The position numbers and the translations under genes are program-made. Below, piece after piece: positions 1 to 8,583 of a stretch of DNA of 64,000 bases. Position 1 is the stretch's first letter, and each line of letters starts with the position of its first letter. Below the pieces are notes generated by a model. That model was not told the origin of the DNA. It did no database searches and worked only from the letters and a program-made list of their open reading frames with translations. Origin of the DNA: Shewanella japonica (lineage in GTDB: Bacteria; Pseudomonadota; Gammaproteobacteria; Enterobacterales; Shewanellaceae); NCBI RefSeq assembly GCF_002075795.1, contig NZ_CP020472.1, positions 4,396,501 through 4,460,500 on the forward strand. The letters are read 5' to 3'.

Positions 1-562
1 ATAGAATATGCGGCTAACTCAGGGCAAAACTTACAACAATTACTATCGCAACTGCTTGAACTTGCAGCACTAGAAAACGGTCAGATTAGCGCTCAAATTA
101 AACAAATCAATTTGCGTGAGTTGTTACTCGATTTGAATCAGACATTTGCTCCTAGAGCTAAAAAGCTGGGAATAAGATTACAATTTAATATTACCGATGA
201 ATTACAGGTTTATACCGATCCACAATTGATGCGCAGAATACTCAATAACCTTGTTGATAATGCGCTCAGATACACCCCTAAAGATGGCACTATTACCATT
301 TACAGTGAAACGTTAAATGGTCAAACTTGGCTAGCCGTTAAAGACACGGGGGGCTGGTATGCACAAGCATGAAGTGGACGCTTTAAAACAATTATCAATG
401 CAACAACTTACCTTTTCACCAGAACAACCACTCCCACAATTAGGTGTTGGGCTTGCAATTGTTAGACAGCTCCTTGAGATATTAAAGTGCCGTATAAATA
501 TCGATAGTCAACCTGGTACAGGAAGTTGCTTTCATATTGAGCTGCTTTCTTCAAGTCATTGA
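1..562 (+). pseudogene. C-terminal part of a sensor histidine kinase, frameshifted
   Basis: This is the 3' end of a two-component sensor kinase that begins before the window. The reading frame is open from base 1 and encodes the end of a dimerisation helix followed by a HATPase domain. The N box (RRILNNLVDNALRYTP) is clear. At bases 348-353 a run of six G shifts the frame: as written the protein ends at about 372 with DTGGWYAQA. Removing one G restores the ATP-lid motif DTGAGM and continues in frame through the G2 motif GVGLAIVRQLL to the stop at 560-562. The gene is therefore one base out of frame, by real mutation, slippage or sequencing error. The phospho-accepting His lies upstream of the window, so the signal sensed cannot be stated. 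The call as a kinase is firm; whether it is inactive is not. Confidence 0.85.
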
Positions 563-730
563 GTGTTATGTGAGTAATCGTTACTCCGATTTTGATTACT
601 CACTTTTTTTACAAGTTAATGAGCCACTTTTCTACCCATCGCATTTGAATGTTGATAACATAAATTCAACAAGCACCGTCCGTATTAAACGAACAATTAT
701 TATTTTAAATCGTTTGCAGGTAGATACAGC

Positions 731-1441
731 ATGCACCCAATATATTCAGATGAACTCAACCTTCCTGATGCACCTTTCGATGCTCCTAAACTCAATTATG
801 AAAAGCCCGAAGAAAATAAAAACTTTTGGATAATTGATAATTTCTTTTCTGAAAAGCAAGCAACAGAGATTGCCAATCGCTGTTTCATGAAAAGTAAGTG
901 GAAGCTTGGCAAGCCTTATACTAGTGAGTTATGGCCTGGTATGCGCTCTAAAAACGCCTTGAAGAAAAAAGAGCTCTTACAAGTAGAAAACTGGATAAAA
1001 GAAACCCTAAAAGTCGATAAATTATGGGTTGCTGAATCAAACAGTGTCGTTGTTGATACAAACACAGCCATTTTGGTTGGGGCTGATGAAGGAGCGGCAA
1101 GGCCTCATGTTGATAATCGGCAGCTTTGTCGATACGGCGCCGTGCTTTTTTTAAGTAAAAATCCTAAACCACACTCTGGAACCTCTTTCTATCGCTTGAA
1201 ATACGCGAATGAAGCTGCTGGCGGTAATCTAGTACAAAAACCCTATAACAATTTAGTGGATGCGTTAAACACCGACAGCTTACCTCCAAGTGCTTGGTAT
1301 GAAGACGAAGCCATTGAAAATAAATTTAATCGCCTCATTTTATTCAAAGGCAATATGGTTCACAGCGCCAGTAGTTACTTTGGTAAAGAAAAGAGAGAAA
1401 AAAGACTCGCGATTACTTTCTTCTATATGACAGAGGATTAA
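731..1441 (+). CDS. 2OG-Fe(II) oxygenase-like protein (DUF6445-like)
   Basis: A 236-residue soluble protein with no signal peptide. The central and C-terminal parts look like the double-stranded beta-helix fold of Fe(II)/2-oxoglutarate oxygenases. A metal-ligand pair His-x-Asp is plausible in ARPHVDNRQ (about residue 135), the distal His in NMVHSASSYFG (about 213), and an Arg 15 residues later in KRLAITFFY could hold the co-substrate. The substrate is unknown; relatives include proteins near tryptophan halogenases and outer-membrane receptors, but neither is seen here. The start is the first ATG of the frame, with only a weak AGG upstream. It stands alone and is followed by a hairpin terminator. 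The fold assignment is from motif pattern only, so function remains open. Confidence 0.6.
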   Translation: MHPIYSDELNLPDAPFDAPKLNYEKPEENKNFWIIDNFFSEKQATEIANRCFMKSKWKLGKPYTSELWPGMRSKNALKKKELLQVENWIKETLKVDKLWVAESNSVVVDTNTAILVGADEGAARPHVDNRQLCRYGAVLFLSKNPKPHSGTSFYRLKYANEAAGGNLVQKPYNNLVDALNTDSLPPSAWYEDEAIENKFNRLILFKGNMVHSASSYFGKEKREKRLAITFFYMTED

Positions 1442-1478
1442 ACGTATAATTGCTCAAAACATCAAAGCCAAAAACAAC

Positions 1479-1506
1479 AAAGCCACCTATCAAGGTGGCT
1501 TTACGT
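1479..1506. terminator. Intrinsic terminator, likely bidirectional
   Basis: A 10-bp stem (AAAGCCACCT / AGGTGGCTTT, 1479-1488 and 1493-1502) with a 4-base loop lies between the convergent genes ending at 1441 (+) and 1544 (-). Confidence 0.75.
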
Positions 1507-1543
1507 ATCAAGTCAATTAATAACGAACCTTGTATGTCTACAA

Positions 1544-1762
1544 TTAATCGTTATAAATTGATTGATATAAGCTTTTAATTTTGTGGAAGAAAAGACTCGC
1601 AATACCAGCAAACAAGCTAATCCACATCAATAATACTGAAGCAACTGTGATGTATTGCCCCATGTAATAATCAGCATTGGCGACATAGATGTAATGGGTG
1701 CCAGGAAGCAAAGCAGCAAAAATAGCGAAGAACACTAAAGCAACAATAATTTGAATTTTCAT
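1544..1762 (-). CDS. Small two-helix inner-membrane protein, unknown function
   Basis: A 72-residue hydrophobic protein with two predicted membrane segments: residues about 3-22 (IQIIVALVFFAIFAALLPG) and about 40-58 (ITVASVLLMWISLFAGIAS), ending in a short basic cytoplasmic tail (HKIKSLYQ). I chose the ATG at 1762 because AGAGAG lies about 6 bases upstream; the longer frame starting at 1810 has a polar N-terminal extension and no ribosome-binding site. I do not recognise the family. Its upstream gap (1763-2073) holds a CRP-like sequence at 1927-1942, so it could be a monocistronic, catabolite-controlled small membrane protein. No partner gene is evident; hemE is on the same strand but has its own terminator between. 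Confidence 0.6.
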   Translation of the reverse strand: MKIQIIVALVFFAIFAALLPGTHYIYVANADYYMGQYITVASVLLMWISLFAGIASLFFHKIKSLYQSIYND

Positions 1763-1926
1763 ATTTAACTCTCTTTTAGCGAAGGCTACTAGATGTGGCT
1801 TCCATCCCATCGTGAAACAAAACTAGTTAGCATAAAATATTTATTCTCAGAATGTGTATAAAATATCAAATTAACTCTCTGAAGAATTTTGCAAAGATCA
1901 CAAATTAGAATATCTCATATTTACTT

Positions 1927-1942
1927 TGTGACACATATCACC
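1927..1942. promoter_or_regulatory. CRP-like site
   Basis: TGTGA-CACATA-TCACC matches the CRP pattern TGTGA-N6-TCACA at nine of ten core positions. It lies 165 bases upstream of the small membrane-protein gene that starts at 1762, which is far for direct activation. A chance match is possible. Confidence 0.35.
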
Positions 1943-2009
1943 ACACCTTTAACTCGATGATTCCTATAAGCTAGTTCAGCTTTAGTCATTCGTCACTTTT
2001 TTCACAAAT

Positions 2010-2040
2010 AAAAAAGACGAGCTAAGCTCGTCTTTTTTTA
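2010..2040 (-). terminator. Terminator of hemE
   Basis: A GC-containing stem GACGAG/CTCGTC (flanked by pairing A and T runs) sits just past the hemE stop at 2074. Reading leftward it ends in a run of T, and it is symmetrical enough to work both ways. Confidence 0.8.
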
Positions 2041-2073
2041 CGCATCTTCACGACGCCTCAAACTTCATACCCA

Positions 2074-3138
2074 TTACTTGTGGTATTTAGCCGATAACTC
2101 ATGCACAGAGTTGATGAACGAACCGGCATGCTCAGGATTAACATGCTGGTGAATACCATGACCCAAGTTAAATACGTGGCCAGTACCTTCACCGTAAGAT
2201 GACAAGATTTGGTCAACTTCTTGATGAATACGCTCAGGTGATGCGTAAAGTACTGATGGATCCATGTTACCTTGAAGGGCAACTTTTTCACCAACACGGC
2301 GACGTGCATCACCGATATCAACAGTCCAGTCTAAACCTAGTGCATCACAACCTGTTTCAGCCATAGATTCTAACCATAGTCCGCCACCTTTAGTGAATAA
2401 AGTAACTGGCACTTGGCGACCGTCTGCATGGCGAGTAAGGCCATCAACGATTTTTTGCATGTAACGTAGCGAGAACTCACGGTAAGCATGGTGAGATAAT
2501 GCACCGCCCCATGAATCGAAAATCATTAACGATTGAGCACCGTTAGCAACTTGTGCGTTTAGGTATAAGATAACTGAATCAGCTAACTTGTCTAAAAGCA
2601 TGTGTAGTGTTGCTGGCTCTTCGTAAGCCATTTTTTTGATCTTTTCAAACGTCTTGCTTGAACCACCTTCAACCATGTAGGTTGCTAGTGTCCATGGAGA
2701 ACCAGAGAAACCAATTAATGGTACTTCACCTTTTAGTTCACGACGAATGGTGCTAACAGCACGCATAACGTAACCAAGCTCATCTTCAGGATCTGGGATA
2801 GCTAGCTTTTTGATAGCGTCGATTGTATCTGTAGGACGCTCGAAACGTGGACCTTCACCGGTTTCAAAATATAAACCTAAGCCCATTGCATCTGGAACAG
2901 TAAGAATATCTGAGAATAAAATTGCAGCATCTAAATCATAACGACGAAGTGGTTGTAGCGTCACTTCACATGCTAAATCTTGGTTCTTACAAAGAGACAT
3001 AAAGTCACCCGCTTCTGCGCGAGTCGCTTTATATTCAGGTAGATAACGTCCAGCTTGACGCATCATCCAGACAGGGGTTCTGTCAACAGGCTGTTTTAAT
3101 AAAGCGCGTAAATAACGATCATTCTTTAATTCTGCCAT
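2074..3138 (-). CDS. hemE: Uroporphyrinogen decarboxylase
   Basis: HemE removes the four acetate carboxyl groups of uroporphyrinogen III to give coproporphyrinogen III, a cytoplasmic cofactor-free step of haem synthesis. The 354-residue length is standard. Family signatures are intact: the N-terminal PVWMMRQAGRYLPEY with the substrate-binding Arg residues, FSDILTVPDAMG with the catalytic Asp (about residue 76), GFSGSPWTLATYM, and the C-terminal FNLGHGI with the conserved His. The ATG at 3138 is followed directly by the usual MAELKNDRYLRAL. It is transcribed alone to the terminator at 2010-2040. Its neighbour on the far side is rsd, an arrangement that recalls the rsd-nudC-hemE order of enteric bacteria although here the genes diverge. 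Confidence 0.97.
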   Translation of the reverse strand: MAELKNDRYLRALLKQPVDRTPVWMMRQAGRYLPEYKATRAEAGDFMSLCKNQDLACEVTLQPLRRYDLDAAILFSDILTVPDAMGLGLYFETGEGPRFERPTDTIDAIKKLAIPDPEDELGYVMRAVSTIRRELKGEVPLIGFSGSPWTLATYMVEGGSSKTFEKIKKMAYEEPATLHMLLDKLADSVILYLNAQVANGAQSLMIFDSWGGALSHHAYREFSLRYMQKIVDGLTRHADGRQVPVTLFTKGGGLWLESMAETGCDALGLDWTVDIGDARRRVGEKVALQGNMDPSVLYASPERIHQEVDQILSSYGEGTGHVFNLGHGIHQHVNPEHAGSFINSVHELSAKYHK

Positions 3139-3330
3139 GGGGCTTGATTCCTAAACATATAGTGATATCCGCTGGCGCGTAGTTTAGCACTTATGCGATT
3201 AATGTAACCAGCAATGCTAAATTAATGTGAAGTAACACCCCAACTAGTATCGAAATTGCTAATGTAATCGTTATCACGCTCACAATAATACTCATAATTA
3301 GGTATAGATTAGGCTAATTGGATAAAAAAG

Positions 3331-3359
3331 TTGCACCTATTGTTAGCGTTTGGTATAAA
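3331..3359 (+). promoter_or_regulatory. Strong sigma-70-type promoter with no gene behind it
   Basis: TTGCAC (3331-3336), a spacer of exactly 17 bases, then TATAAA (3354-3359). Transcription would start near 3366. No open reading frame with a ribosome-binding site lies between here and the terminator at 3421-3456, so the transcript is probably a small RNA. Confidence 0.6.
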
Positions 3360-3365
3360 AAGTCT

Positions 3366-3456
3366 GCGCTAGCAAGAACAATCAAGAAGCACGATAAATC
3401 GAGCCCTTAAAAAATCTATTTGCCCAGTGATAGCTTGCTATCACTGGGCATTTTTC
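3366..3456 (+). ncRNA. Candidate small RNA, about 90 nt
   Basis: The unit is defined by the promoter at 3331-3359 and a strong terminator hairpin at 3421-3450 followed by five T. The 5' part is A-rich and single-stranded looking (AAUCAAGAAGCACGAUAAAU), then UUAAAAAAUCUAUUU precedes the terminator stem; an A/U-rich stretch next to a terminator with a U tail is the usual shape of an Hfq-binding regulatory RNA. I do not recognise it as Spot 42, RyhB, 6S or another named RNA. The alternative is an attenuated leader of rsd, which starts at 3607. Prediction from sequence only. Confidence 0.45.
3421..3456 (+). terminator. Strong intrinsic terminator
   Basis: A perfect 13-bp stem (TGCCCAGTGATAG / CTATCACTGGGCA, 3421-3433 and 3438-3450) with a 4-base loop CTTG and a following T run. 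It ends the candidate small RNA and separates it from rsd. Confidence 0.85.
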
Positions 3457-3606
3457 TTTCTGAACTCCACAGTTTCATTATTTTTTACAATTAAAACGTC
3501 CTTCTTCTGGTCGATCCATTCGATCTTTTACAGAAAATAGTTGATCAATAGTCACTTTCTCTCATACATTAAGTGTTATGGATTAGTTGCAATATTGGAT
3601 TTCGTT

Positions 3607-4086
3607 ATGCTGACAAAACTAGAAAAAGCCGAACAAAAATGGGGCGGTTCTAACAAGCTTGTCGATCAATGGCTACAACACCGTAGAAATTTACTGATCC
3701 AATACTTCAATATTGCCGGTCTAGCTCCTTACACTGCGCCAGAAAAAAGCCTTCCAACCACAGAAACGGTCAAGCAATTTTGTGCACAATTAGTGGACTA
3801 CGTTTCCGAGGGACACTTTGAAGTGTATGACCAAGTGGTCAACGAATGTGAGAAGTCTGGTGAAAGCAGTAAAGCCCGTGCACAACAGCTACTGCCTCAA
3901 ATTAGCGAAACAACCGATGCTGCGCTTGACTTCAATGATAAATATACAGAAGTTGAAAGTGACGATGTATTGATGGACTTAGACGCCGATTTATCAAAAT
4001 TAGCTCAAGCAATGGAAACGCGTTTTGCTTTTGAAGACGAACTTCTTGAGCAACTTTACGAACATCATTCAAAAGCGGCCAGTTAA
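3607..4086 (+). CDS. rsd: Rsd/AlgQ-family anti-sigma-70 regulator
   Basis: A 159-residue cytoplasmic protein of the Rsd/AlgQ family, which binds region 4 of sigma-70 and helps stationary-phase sigma factors compete for RNA polymerase. The start of the family is recognisable: MLTKLEKAEQKWGGSNKLVDQWL, then the conserved HRRNLLIQYFNIAGL, LVDYVSEGHFEVYDQVV and, near the end, METRFAFEDELLEQL. I use the ATG at 3607 because it places the family's usual MLxxL N-terminus first; the in-frame extension to 3541 adds a hydrophobic stretch not found in Rsd. The ribosome-binding site is weak (GGAT). The promoter unit at 3331-3456 lies upstream but ends in a terminator, so rsd probably has its own promoter in 3457-3600. 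Confidence 0.88.
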   Translation: MLTKLEKAEQKWGGSNKLVDQWLQHRRNLLIQYFNIAGLAPYTAPEKSLPTTETVKQFCAQLVDYVSEGHFEVYDQVVNECEKSGESSKARAQQLLPQISETTDAALDFNDKYTEVESDDVLMDLDADLSKLAQAMETRFAFEDELLEQLYEHHSKAAS

Positions 4087-4218
4087 CGCTATTGCCAATT
4101 GTATGGGTGCTAGTCATTACCGTTAGCGCTGAGCATTTGCACATAAAATTAGCGCTTAAGAATAGTTTAAACCATTAGCTTTCCATTGCCCGCTCACAAG
4201 GCATACTCAGTTATACCT

Positions 4219-5262
4219 TCATTTACGCCAGTTATCTGGTAATTCCACCTGCGACCATAAATCGTTGCACAACATTTGATGTTGATGCCAGTCGCCTTGC
4301 TTTAACCATTTCACTAAAGCATCACCGACCTGTGGGTACTGAATAGGCTTTGGCGATGCAGACTTTAGCCAACGTTTTAATATACTGCCATCTAAAGTGT
4401 CCATGCTTTGTGCAGCAGCAAGTAATTCTAATGCGGCCACATTAGATGACTGCTCAAATTGACCTAATAACGGTTTTACCAACAGCTTTTTGCCAAGTGT
4501 CATGGCTTCACTGGCCAGTTCAAACCCTGCATTGCCTATCACGCCGCCACATTGTGACATATGGGCTTTAAAACCCGTGCGATTGAAACCGAACCAATTA
4601 ATATGGTCTGCCAATGCTATATTCGGCTCTGCAGCATGATAGACAAAGAATTGATATTGATTAAAAGGCGCCAAGAACCGAGCAATCTCATCTGGGCTTT
4701 CAAAAGGCAAATACACCAAAATCTGATGATGGTGATCACCGCAGTTTGGCTCGACTTCAACAAAAGGCGGAATAATTGGAAAACCAAAGTGATGCCAGTG
4801 GCAACCTAGTTTAATATCTGTTGGAGCGAAGTTATTCAGTAAACGTTCGTCAAGCCAACTCATCCCTTGTTTAGGCACAGGATACTGCAATGCAGCTTGA
4901 TGGCTGATGCTTATTGATGTGACTCCCTGTTTTTTTGCTGCCCAAGCCGTCACAGGCTCAAAATCATTAATCACTAAATCATAATCAGATAAGTCCATGT
5001 GCTGCACTTCTGAGAAGATGGACGTAGAAAGATTGCGTCTAATGGTTTTTGGCAGATTAACTCGCCCACCTTCTGTCATAAATGACATACCTTTTCGCAG
5101 CTGAAAGTCACCAAAACAATCCATATCAAAATATTGATGTTCTTCTCGGCCACTGAATAAAAAATCGACCTCTATATCCGTTTTACTCAGTGACTTCGCC
5201 ATCACACGTGCACGGCTAATATGGCCATTTCCTGTACCTTGAACACCGTATAAGATTTTCAT
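4219..5262 (-). CDS. MJ1255/VC2487-family glycosyltransferase
   Basis: A 347-residue protein of the GT-B-like MJ1255/VC2487 family. The N-terminus MKILYGVQGTGNGHISRA is the family's donor-loop signature (compare the GxGxGH loop of MurG-like enzymes), and a MurG/UGT-like acceptor half contains VIGNAGFELASEAMTLGKKLLVKPL, where the Gly-x-x-Glu pattern would contact the nucleotide-sugar. No membrane segment is seen. Substrate is unknown; members of this family often sit beside a PAP2 lipid phosphatase, as here (68 bases downstream of it on the same strand), which suggests work on an undecaprenyl- or lipid-linked sugar. That role is inference. Confidence 0.8.
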   Translation of the reverse strand: MKILYGVQGTGNGHISRARVMAKSLSKTDIEVDFLFSGREEHQYFDMDCFGDFQLRKGMSFMTEGGRVNLPKTIRRNLSTSIFSEVQHMDLSDYDLVINDFEPVTAWAAKKQGVTSISISHQAALQYPVPKQGMSWLDERLLNNFAPTDIKLGCHWHHFGFPIIPPFVEVEPNCGDHHHQILVYLPFESPDEIARFLAPFNQYQFFVYHAAEPNIALADHINWFGFNRTGFKAHMSQCGGVIGNAGFELASEAMTLGKKLLVKPLLGQFEQSSNVAALELLAAAQSMDTLDGSILKRWLKSASPKPIQYPQVGDALVKWLKQGDWHQHQMLCNDLWSQVELPDNWRK

Positions 5263-5330
5263 AAACGCCCTTGATTACCTGCCACTAATTTCTACATCCC
5301 ACAAAATAAAAAGAGTTAAATACCCTGTGG

Positions 5331-5840
5331 TTAAATAAATTGCTCTGCCATGCTCACCGCTCCGAGCCCTAATGCTATTCCAGCTAAGATATCTAATGGG
5401 TAATGCACGCCAAGTGCGATTCTCGATAAGCCAATTGCCATAGCCCAAGTAAATGCCATCACAGCCAGTAATGGGAAAACATGCATCACGACTGATGCCA
5501 TAATGAAGGCCGCCGCCGTATGCCCAGAAGGCAGGCTAAACTTATCAGATGGTTGAAAATCAGATTCAAACCCTGCAAATGCGGCGCAGGGACGATTGCG
5601 ACGAATAAAATTTTTGAGTAATAAATAAAGAGGCAGCTCAATAATATAGCTGACTAACATAAGGTTGAAAAAGTGGCTTCCTTGAGGATGTAGAAACAAC
5701 AATCCAACGGCCAAATACACATAAATATGGCCATCACCCGTTGCAGAGACCTGCTTAGCAAACTGATTAAGCTTATGCTCACGACAAAAGGTTAATATAT
5801 GACAAAATAACAACTTATCTAAGTTTGCTATATTCACCAT
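5331..5840 (-). CDS. PAP2-family membrane phosphatase
   Basis: A 169-residue integral membrane phosphatase with the three PAP2 motifs: KNFIRRNRP (motif 1, KX6RP), PSGH (motif 2, with the acid His), and SRIALGVHYPLD (motif 3, SRX5HX3D, nucleophilic His). Several hydrophobic segments surround them (LAVGLLFL, FNLMLVSYIIELPLYLLL, MHVFPLLAVMAFTWAMAI, ILAGIALGLGAVS). Such enzymes dephosphorylate lipid pyrophosphates or phosphatidate at the outer face of the inner membrane. It is the first gene of a two-gene minus-strand unit with the glycosyltransferase at 4219-5262, so undecaprenyl pyrophosphate or a related carrier is a reasonable but unproven substrate. Confidence 0.88.
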   Translation of the reverse strand: MVNIANLDKLLFCHILTFCREHKLNQFAKQVSATGDGHIYVYLAVGLLFLHPQGSHFFNLMLVSYIIELPLYLLLKNFIRRNRPCAAFAGFESDFQPSDKFSLPSGHTAAAFIMASVVMHVFPLLAVMAFTWAMAIGLSRIALGVHYPLDILAGIALGLGAVSMAEQFI

Positions 5841-6161
5841 CTCGCTAGTCCTTTGGGTTATTTATTATTCAACCATGATTAGGACTGTAAATATGACCAA
5901 TGACGCTGACATGACATTCTGTCGAAAGTTTTATGACAATGACGAATCTGATACTGATATCAAGTGTCCGCAATAACCGTCATAAGAGGAAGTGATATCA
6001 GACCACAAACAGGCAAGCTTGCATCAGCCTTTATATGTCAATAAAGCGTTGGATCTGACATAAAGATAAAAACGAGAGAGGATATATTAAGCGTGGTTGG
6101 TAAATAGTAAATTTCAGTGATGGATTAAGGTGCCCAATAAAGGCACCTCGCTTGACCATTT
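5841..6161. other. Intergenic stretch without a recognised gene
   Basis: About 320 bases upstream of the PAP2 gene and downstream of the YgjV-like gene. No frame with a ribosome-binding site and no strong terminator was seen. It should contain the promoter for the minus-strand unit ending at 4219. Confidence 0.5.
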
Positions 6162-6419
6162 TTACGCAGACGCTTCAGATAAGCTTTCTGACTTATTGGT
6201 ACGATAGATTTTGATCAAGTGGAAAATATTGATCCCCGCAACGAAGGCATTCATACCTGCTACTGGCCATGCTTCAATTTGCACACCGTAAATAACGAAT
6301 AATGTACAACCCACAAAGTTTAACCAACGTAGCCAGATAATATCTTTCATCATTAATGAAATAGCCACCATAACTGATGCGCCATAACCTATGATTTCAA
6401 CAACGTTTAACCCTTCCAT
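6162..6419 (-). CDS. YgjV-like small inner-membrane protein
   Basis: An 85-residue protein with three hydrophobic helices (residues about 7-24, 29-45 and 52-69), containing the pattern VMVAISLMMKDIIWLRWLNFVGC and VIYGVQIEAWPVAGMNAF. This matches the inner-membrane protein YgjV group, distantly related to PQ-loop transporters, where SxxxKDxxxLRxxN is typical. Function is unknown. It is monocistronic and on the opposite strand from rraA, sharing the 380-base region 6420-6801. Confidence 0.65.
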   Translation of the reverse strand: MEGLNVVEIIGYGASVMVAISLMMKDIIWLRWLNFVGCTLFVIYGVQIEAWPVAGMNAFVAGINIFHLIKIYRTNKSESLSEASA

Positions 6420-6801
6420 AAGAACCTCTCATTAAGGCCCTCTGCCATCCATAAGCGTTACGGGGGGTCCGTGCCCCTAAAGCAAATAAAACAAACTGCA
6501 TTTAATTAAGCGCTGATATTAACAAAAATTCATACAAGGTTGTAATAAAAAACCGTAATAAGATGACTAAGATCAATATAAACATCCTAATCCAGCACTA
6601 ATGTAAGTTAGTTTCCTACAACCTAGCCTCAGGTGCGATGTTATGGGATTTCTCAACATCAGTTTATAAATCAACTTGTTGGTTTATCGTCATCTGGTGA
6701 TGAATATCGCTTTTAATTTCACAAAAAGCTCATATAATTCATTTAAGATTGCTTAACTACTAGCGAGAAGTAACAAATCGCTACCCCCAAGGAGTGTCAC
6801 T
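6420..6801. other. Divergent intergenic region between YgjV-like gene and rraA
   Basis: This AT-rich 380-base region must hold both promoters. A GC-rich patch (GGGGGGTCCGTGCCCC, 6462-6477) can form a short hairpin next to the YgjV-like start. No open frame is supported. A ribosome-binding site AAGGAG lies at 6789-6794, just before rraA. Confidence 0.5.
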
Positions 6802-7287
6802 ATGGAATACAACACCTCAGAACTGTGTGATATGTATTTAGATGTTGTTGATGTCGTAGAACCTATGTTCAGTAATTACGGCGGTACGAGCTCTTTTGGT
6901 GGTTCTATTAGCACCATTAAATGCTTCGAAGATAACGGCCTTATCGCAGATGCACTGCAAGCAGATGGTGAAGGAAAAGTATTATTAGTTGATGGCGGCG
7001 GTTCGATGCGTCGTGCACTAATCGATGCTTCTATTGCCGAGATAGCTGTTGCCAACAAGTGGGAAGGCATCATTGTTTATGGTTCTGTCCGAGATGTCGA
7101 CACACTTGAAGAAATGGACATTGGCATTCAAGCACTCGCTTCAATCCCAATTGGCGCTGATGGTAATGGTGTCGGTGAAGTTGAAATCCCAGTTAATTTT
7201 GGTGGTGTAACCTTCTTACCTTGCGATCATATTTATGCTGATAATACTGGCATTATTTTATCGCCAGAAGCTTTAGACATCGACTAA
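6802..7287 (+). CDS. rraA: Ribonuclease E activity regulator RraA
   Basis: RraA binds the C-terminal scaffold of RNase E and inhibits it, altering mRNA turnover. The 161-residue length and sequence are typical: MEYNTSELCDMYLDVVDVVEP, the glycine-rich FGGSISTIKCFEDNGL, VDGGGSMRRALID and the loop GSVRDVDTLEEMDIG, which is shared with the MenG/aldolase-like fold from which RraA derives. A good ribosome-binding site (AAGGAG) lies 8 bases before the ATG. It is monocistronic, with a terminator at 7349-7374. Confidence 0.96.
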   Translation: MEYNTSELCDMYLDVVDVVEPMFSNYGGTSSFGGSISTIKCFEDNGLIADALQADGEGKVLLVDGGGSMRRALIDASIAEIAVANKWEGIIVYGSVRDVDTLEEMDIGIQALASIPIGADGNGVGEVEIPVNFGGVTFLPCDHIYADNTGIILSPEALDID

Positions 7288-7348
7288 TAAACTTTCACCT
7301 TGTGAAGGTTAATTGATAACTACTGTCATATCATGAGCAGTCAAAATT

Positions 7349-7374
7349 AAAGCCAGCTTTGCTGGCTTTTTTAT
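7349..7374 (+). terminator. Terminator of rraA
   Basis: Stem AAAGCCAGC / GCTGGCTTT with a TTT loop and a T-rich tail, 60 bases past the rraA stop. Confidence 0.85.
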
Positions 7375-7545
7375 TTACTGTAATAGAACATTGTTTAAGC
7401 TAAATCTGCTTTACTCATTCATCACTGTCATGAACAATAGTGACCCAAGACATCATAATAAATGCGCTAAAAAACCTTGTAGCGCAACAATAACGAACCC
7501 AACCTCGATAACAATAATACTTAACACGAGATAGAGTAGGTTTTT

Positions 7546-8583
7546 ATGCTACAGATAATGACGCACGAAGCAATTAAGCAGTTTGTCTCCCCCCGTGATG
7601 GAGAGACAAAATTAGGACAAACAGTGCACGTGCTTGCACCATCCTTAACTAACAGTGCGGCGCAACAAGAAGCTTTACACCAGTTTAAATCCCAAGGCGG
7701 ACAGTTCGTTATTCTTGGGATCAGCGAAGATGCAGGCCCTAGAGCCAACCTTGGTCGAGGTGGAGCAAATACGGCTTTTGAAGCAACGATGTCGCAATGG
7801 TTGAACTTGCAATCAAACCGATACCTTCATGGAAAAGAATGCCTTATTTTAGGCAACCTCCTACCTCGCCATCTCGATGACAATGCCACTCAAGCCGACT
7901 TATCAAAAGCAACAGCAGAATTAGATGAGCAGGTTATCAACCTCGTCAGTCAAATATTTGCAGCACAATTAACGCCTATAGTGATCGGCGGCGGTCATAA
8001 CAATGCTTATGGCCTTTTAATGGCTGTAAAAGGTCAATTTAATCAAGCTGCTGCGGCGGTCAACCTCGATCCACATAGCGATTTTCGACCACGAGAAGGT
8101 CGACACAGTGGCAATGGATTTAGCTACGCAGCTGCCAATGGTGCATTAAGTTACTACCATGTACTTGGATTACATGAACTTAAAAATAGCGAAGCGACAC
8201 TAGAACAACTCAGTTTATTTGGTGGTCAGTGGCATACTTTCCAGCAAATTTGGGTCAGACGAGAAATCAGCTTAACTGCGGCATTAACCCAGATAAGTAA
8301 GAATATTAATCAAACCCAATTACCAGTGGCGTTAGAGCTTGATGTCGATGCTATCGCTAAAATGCCGAGTAGTGCCTCTACTTTTGCAGGAATACCACTA
8401 CTTGATGCCTGCCACTACGTCAGTTATATGGCTAAACATACTCAAACTGCATACTTACATATTGCTGAAGCTGCACCGCAATGTCATGAAGCGGGCGAGT
8501 CTGCTGGCAATAGAGATGTGGGGCAAAGTGTGAGTGAATTGATTTATGCTTATATTCAAGCCAAGCAACCGCAACACTATTAA
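7546..8583 (+). CDS. Arginase-superfamily hydrolase, formimidoylglutamase-like
   Basis: A 345-residue ureohydrolase. The binuclear-manganese ligands of the family are all visible: His in GGGHNNAYG (about residue 150), the Asp-x-His-x-Asp set in NLDPHSDFRP (about 175-182), and Asp-x-Asp in ALELDVDAIA (about 265). SGNGFSYAA after the second motif resembles formimidoylglutamases (HutG), which release formamide from N-formimidoyl-glutamate. No other histidine-utilisation gene is present in the window, so the substrate could instead be agmatine-, guanidino- or other formimino-compounds. The gene is monocistronic between rraA and ubiE. The superfamily is firm; the exact reaction is a tentative reading. 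Confidence 0.75.
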   Translation: MLQIMTHEAIKQFVSPRDGETKLGQTVHVLAPSLTNSAAQQEALHQFKSQGGQFVILGISEDAGPRANLGRGGANTAFEATMSQWLNLQSNRYLHGKECLILGNLLPRHLDDNATQADLSKATAELDEQVINLVSQIFAAQLTPIVIGGGHNNAYGLLMAVKGQFNQAAAAVNLDPHSDFRPREGRHSGNGFSYAAANGALSYYHVLGLHELKNSEATLEQLSLFGGQWHTFQQIWVRREISLTAALTQISKNINQTQLPVALELDVDAIAKMPSSASTFAGIPLLDACHYVSYMAKHTQTAYLHIAEAAPQCHEAGESAGNRDVGQSVSELIYAYIQAKQPQHY

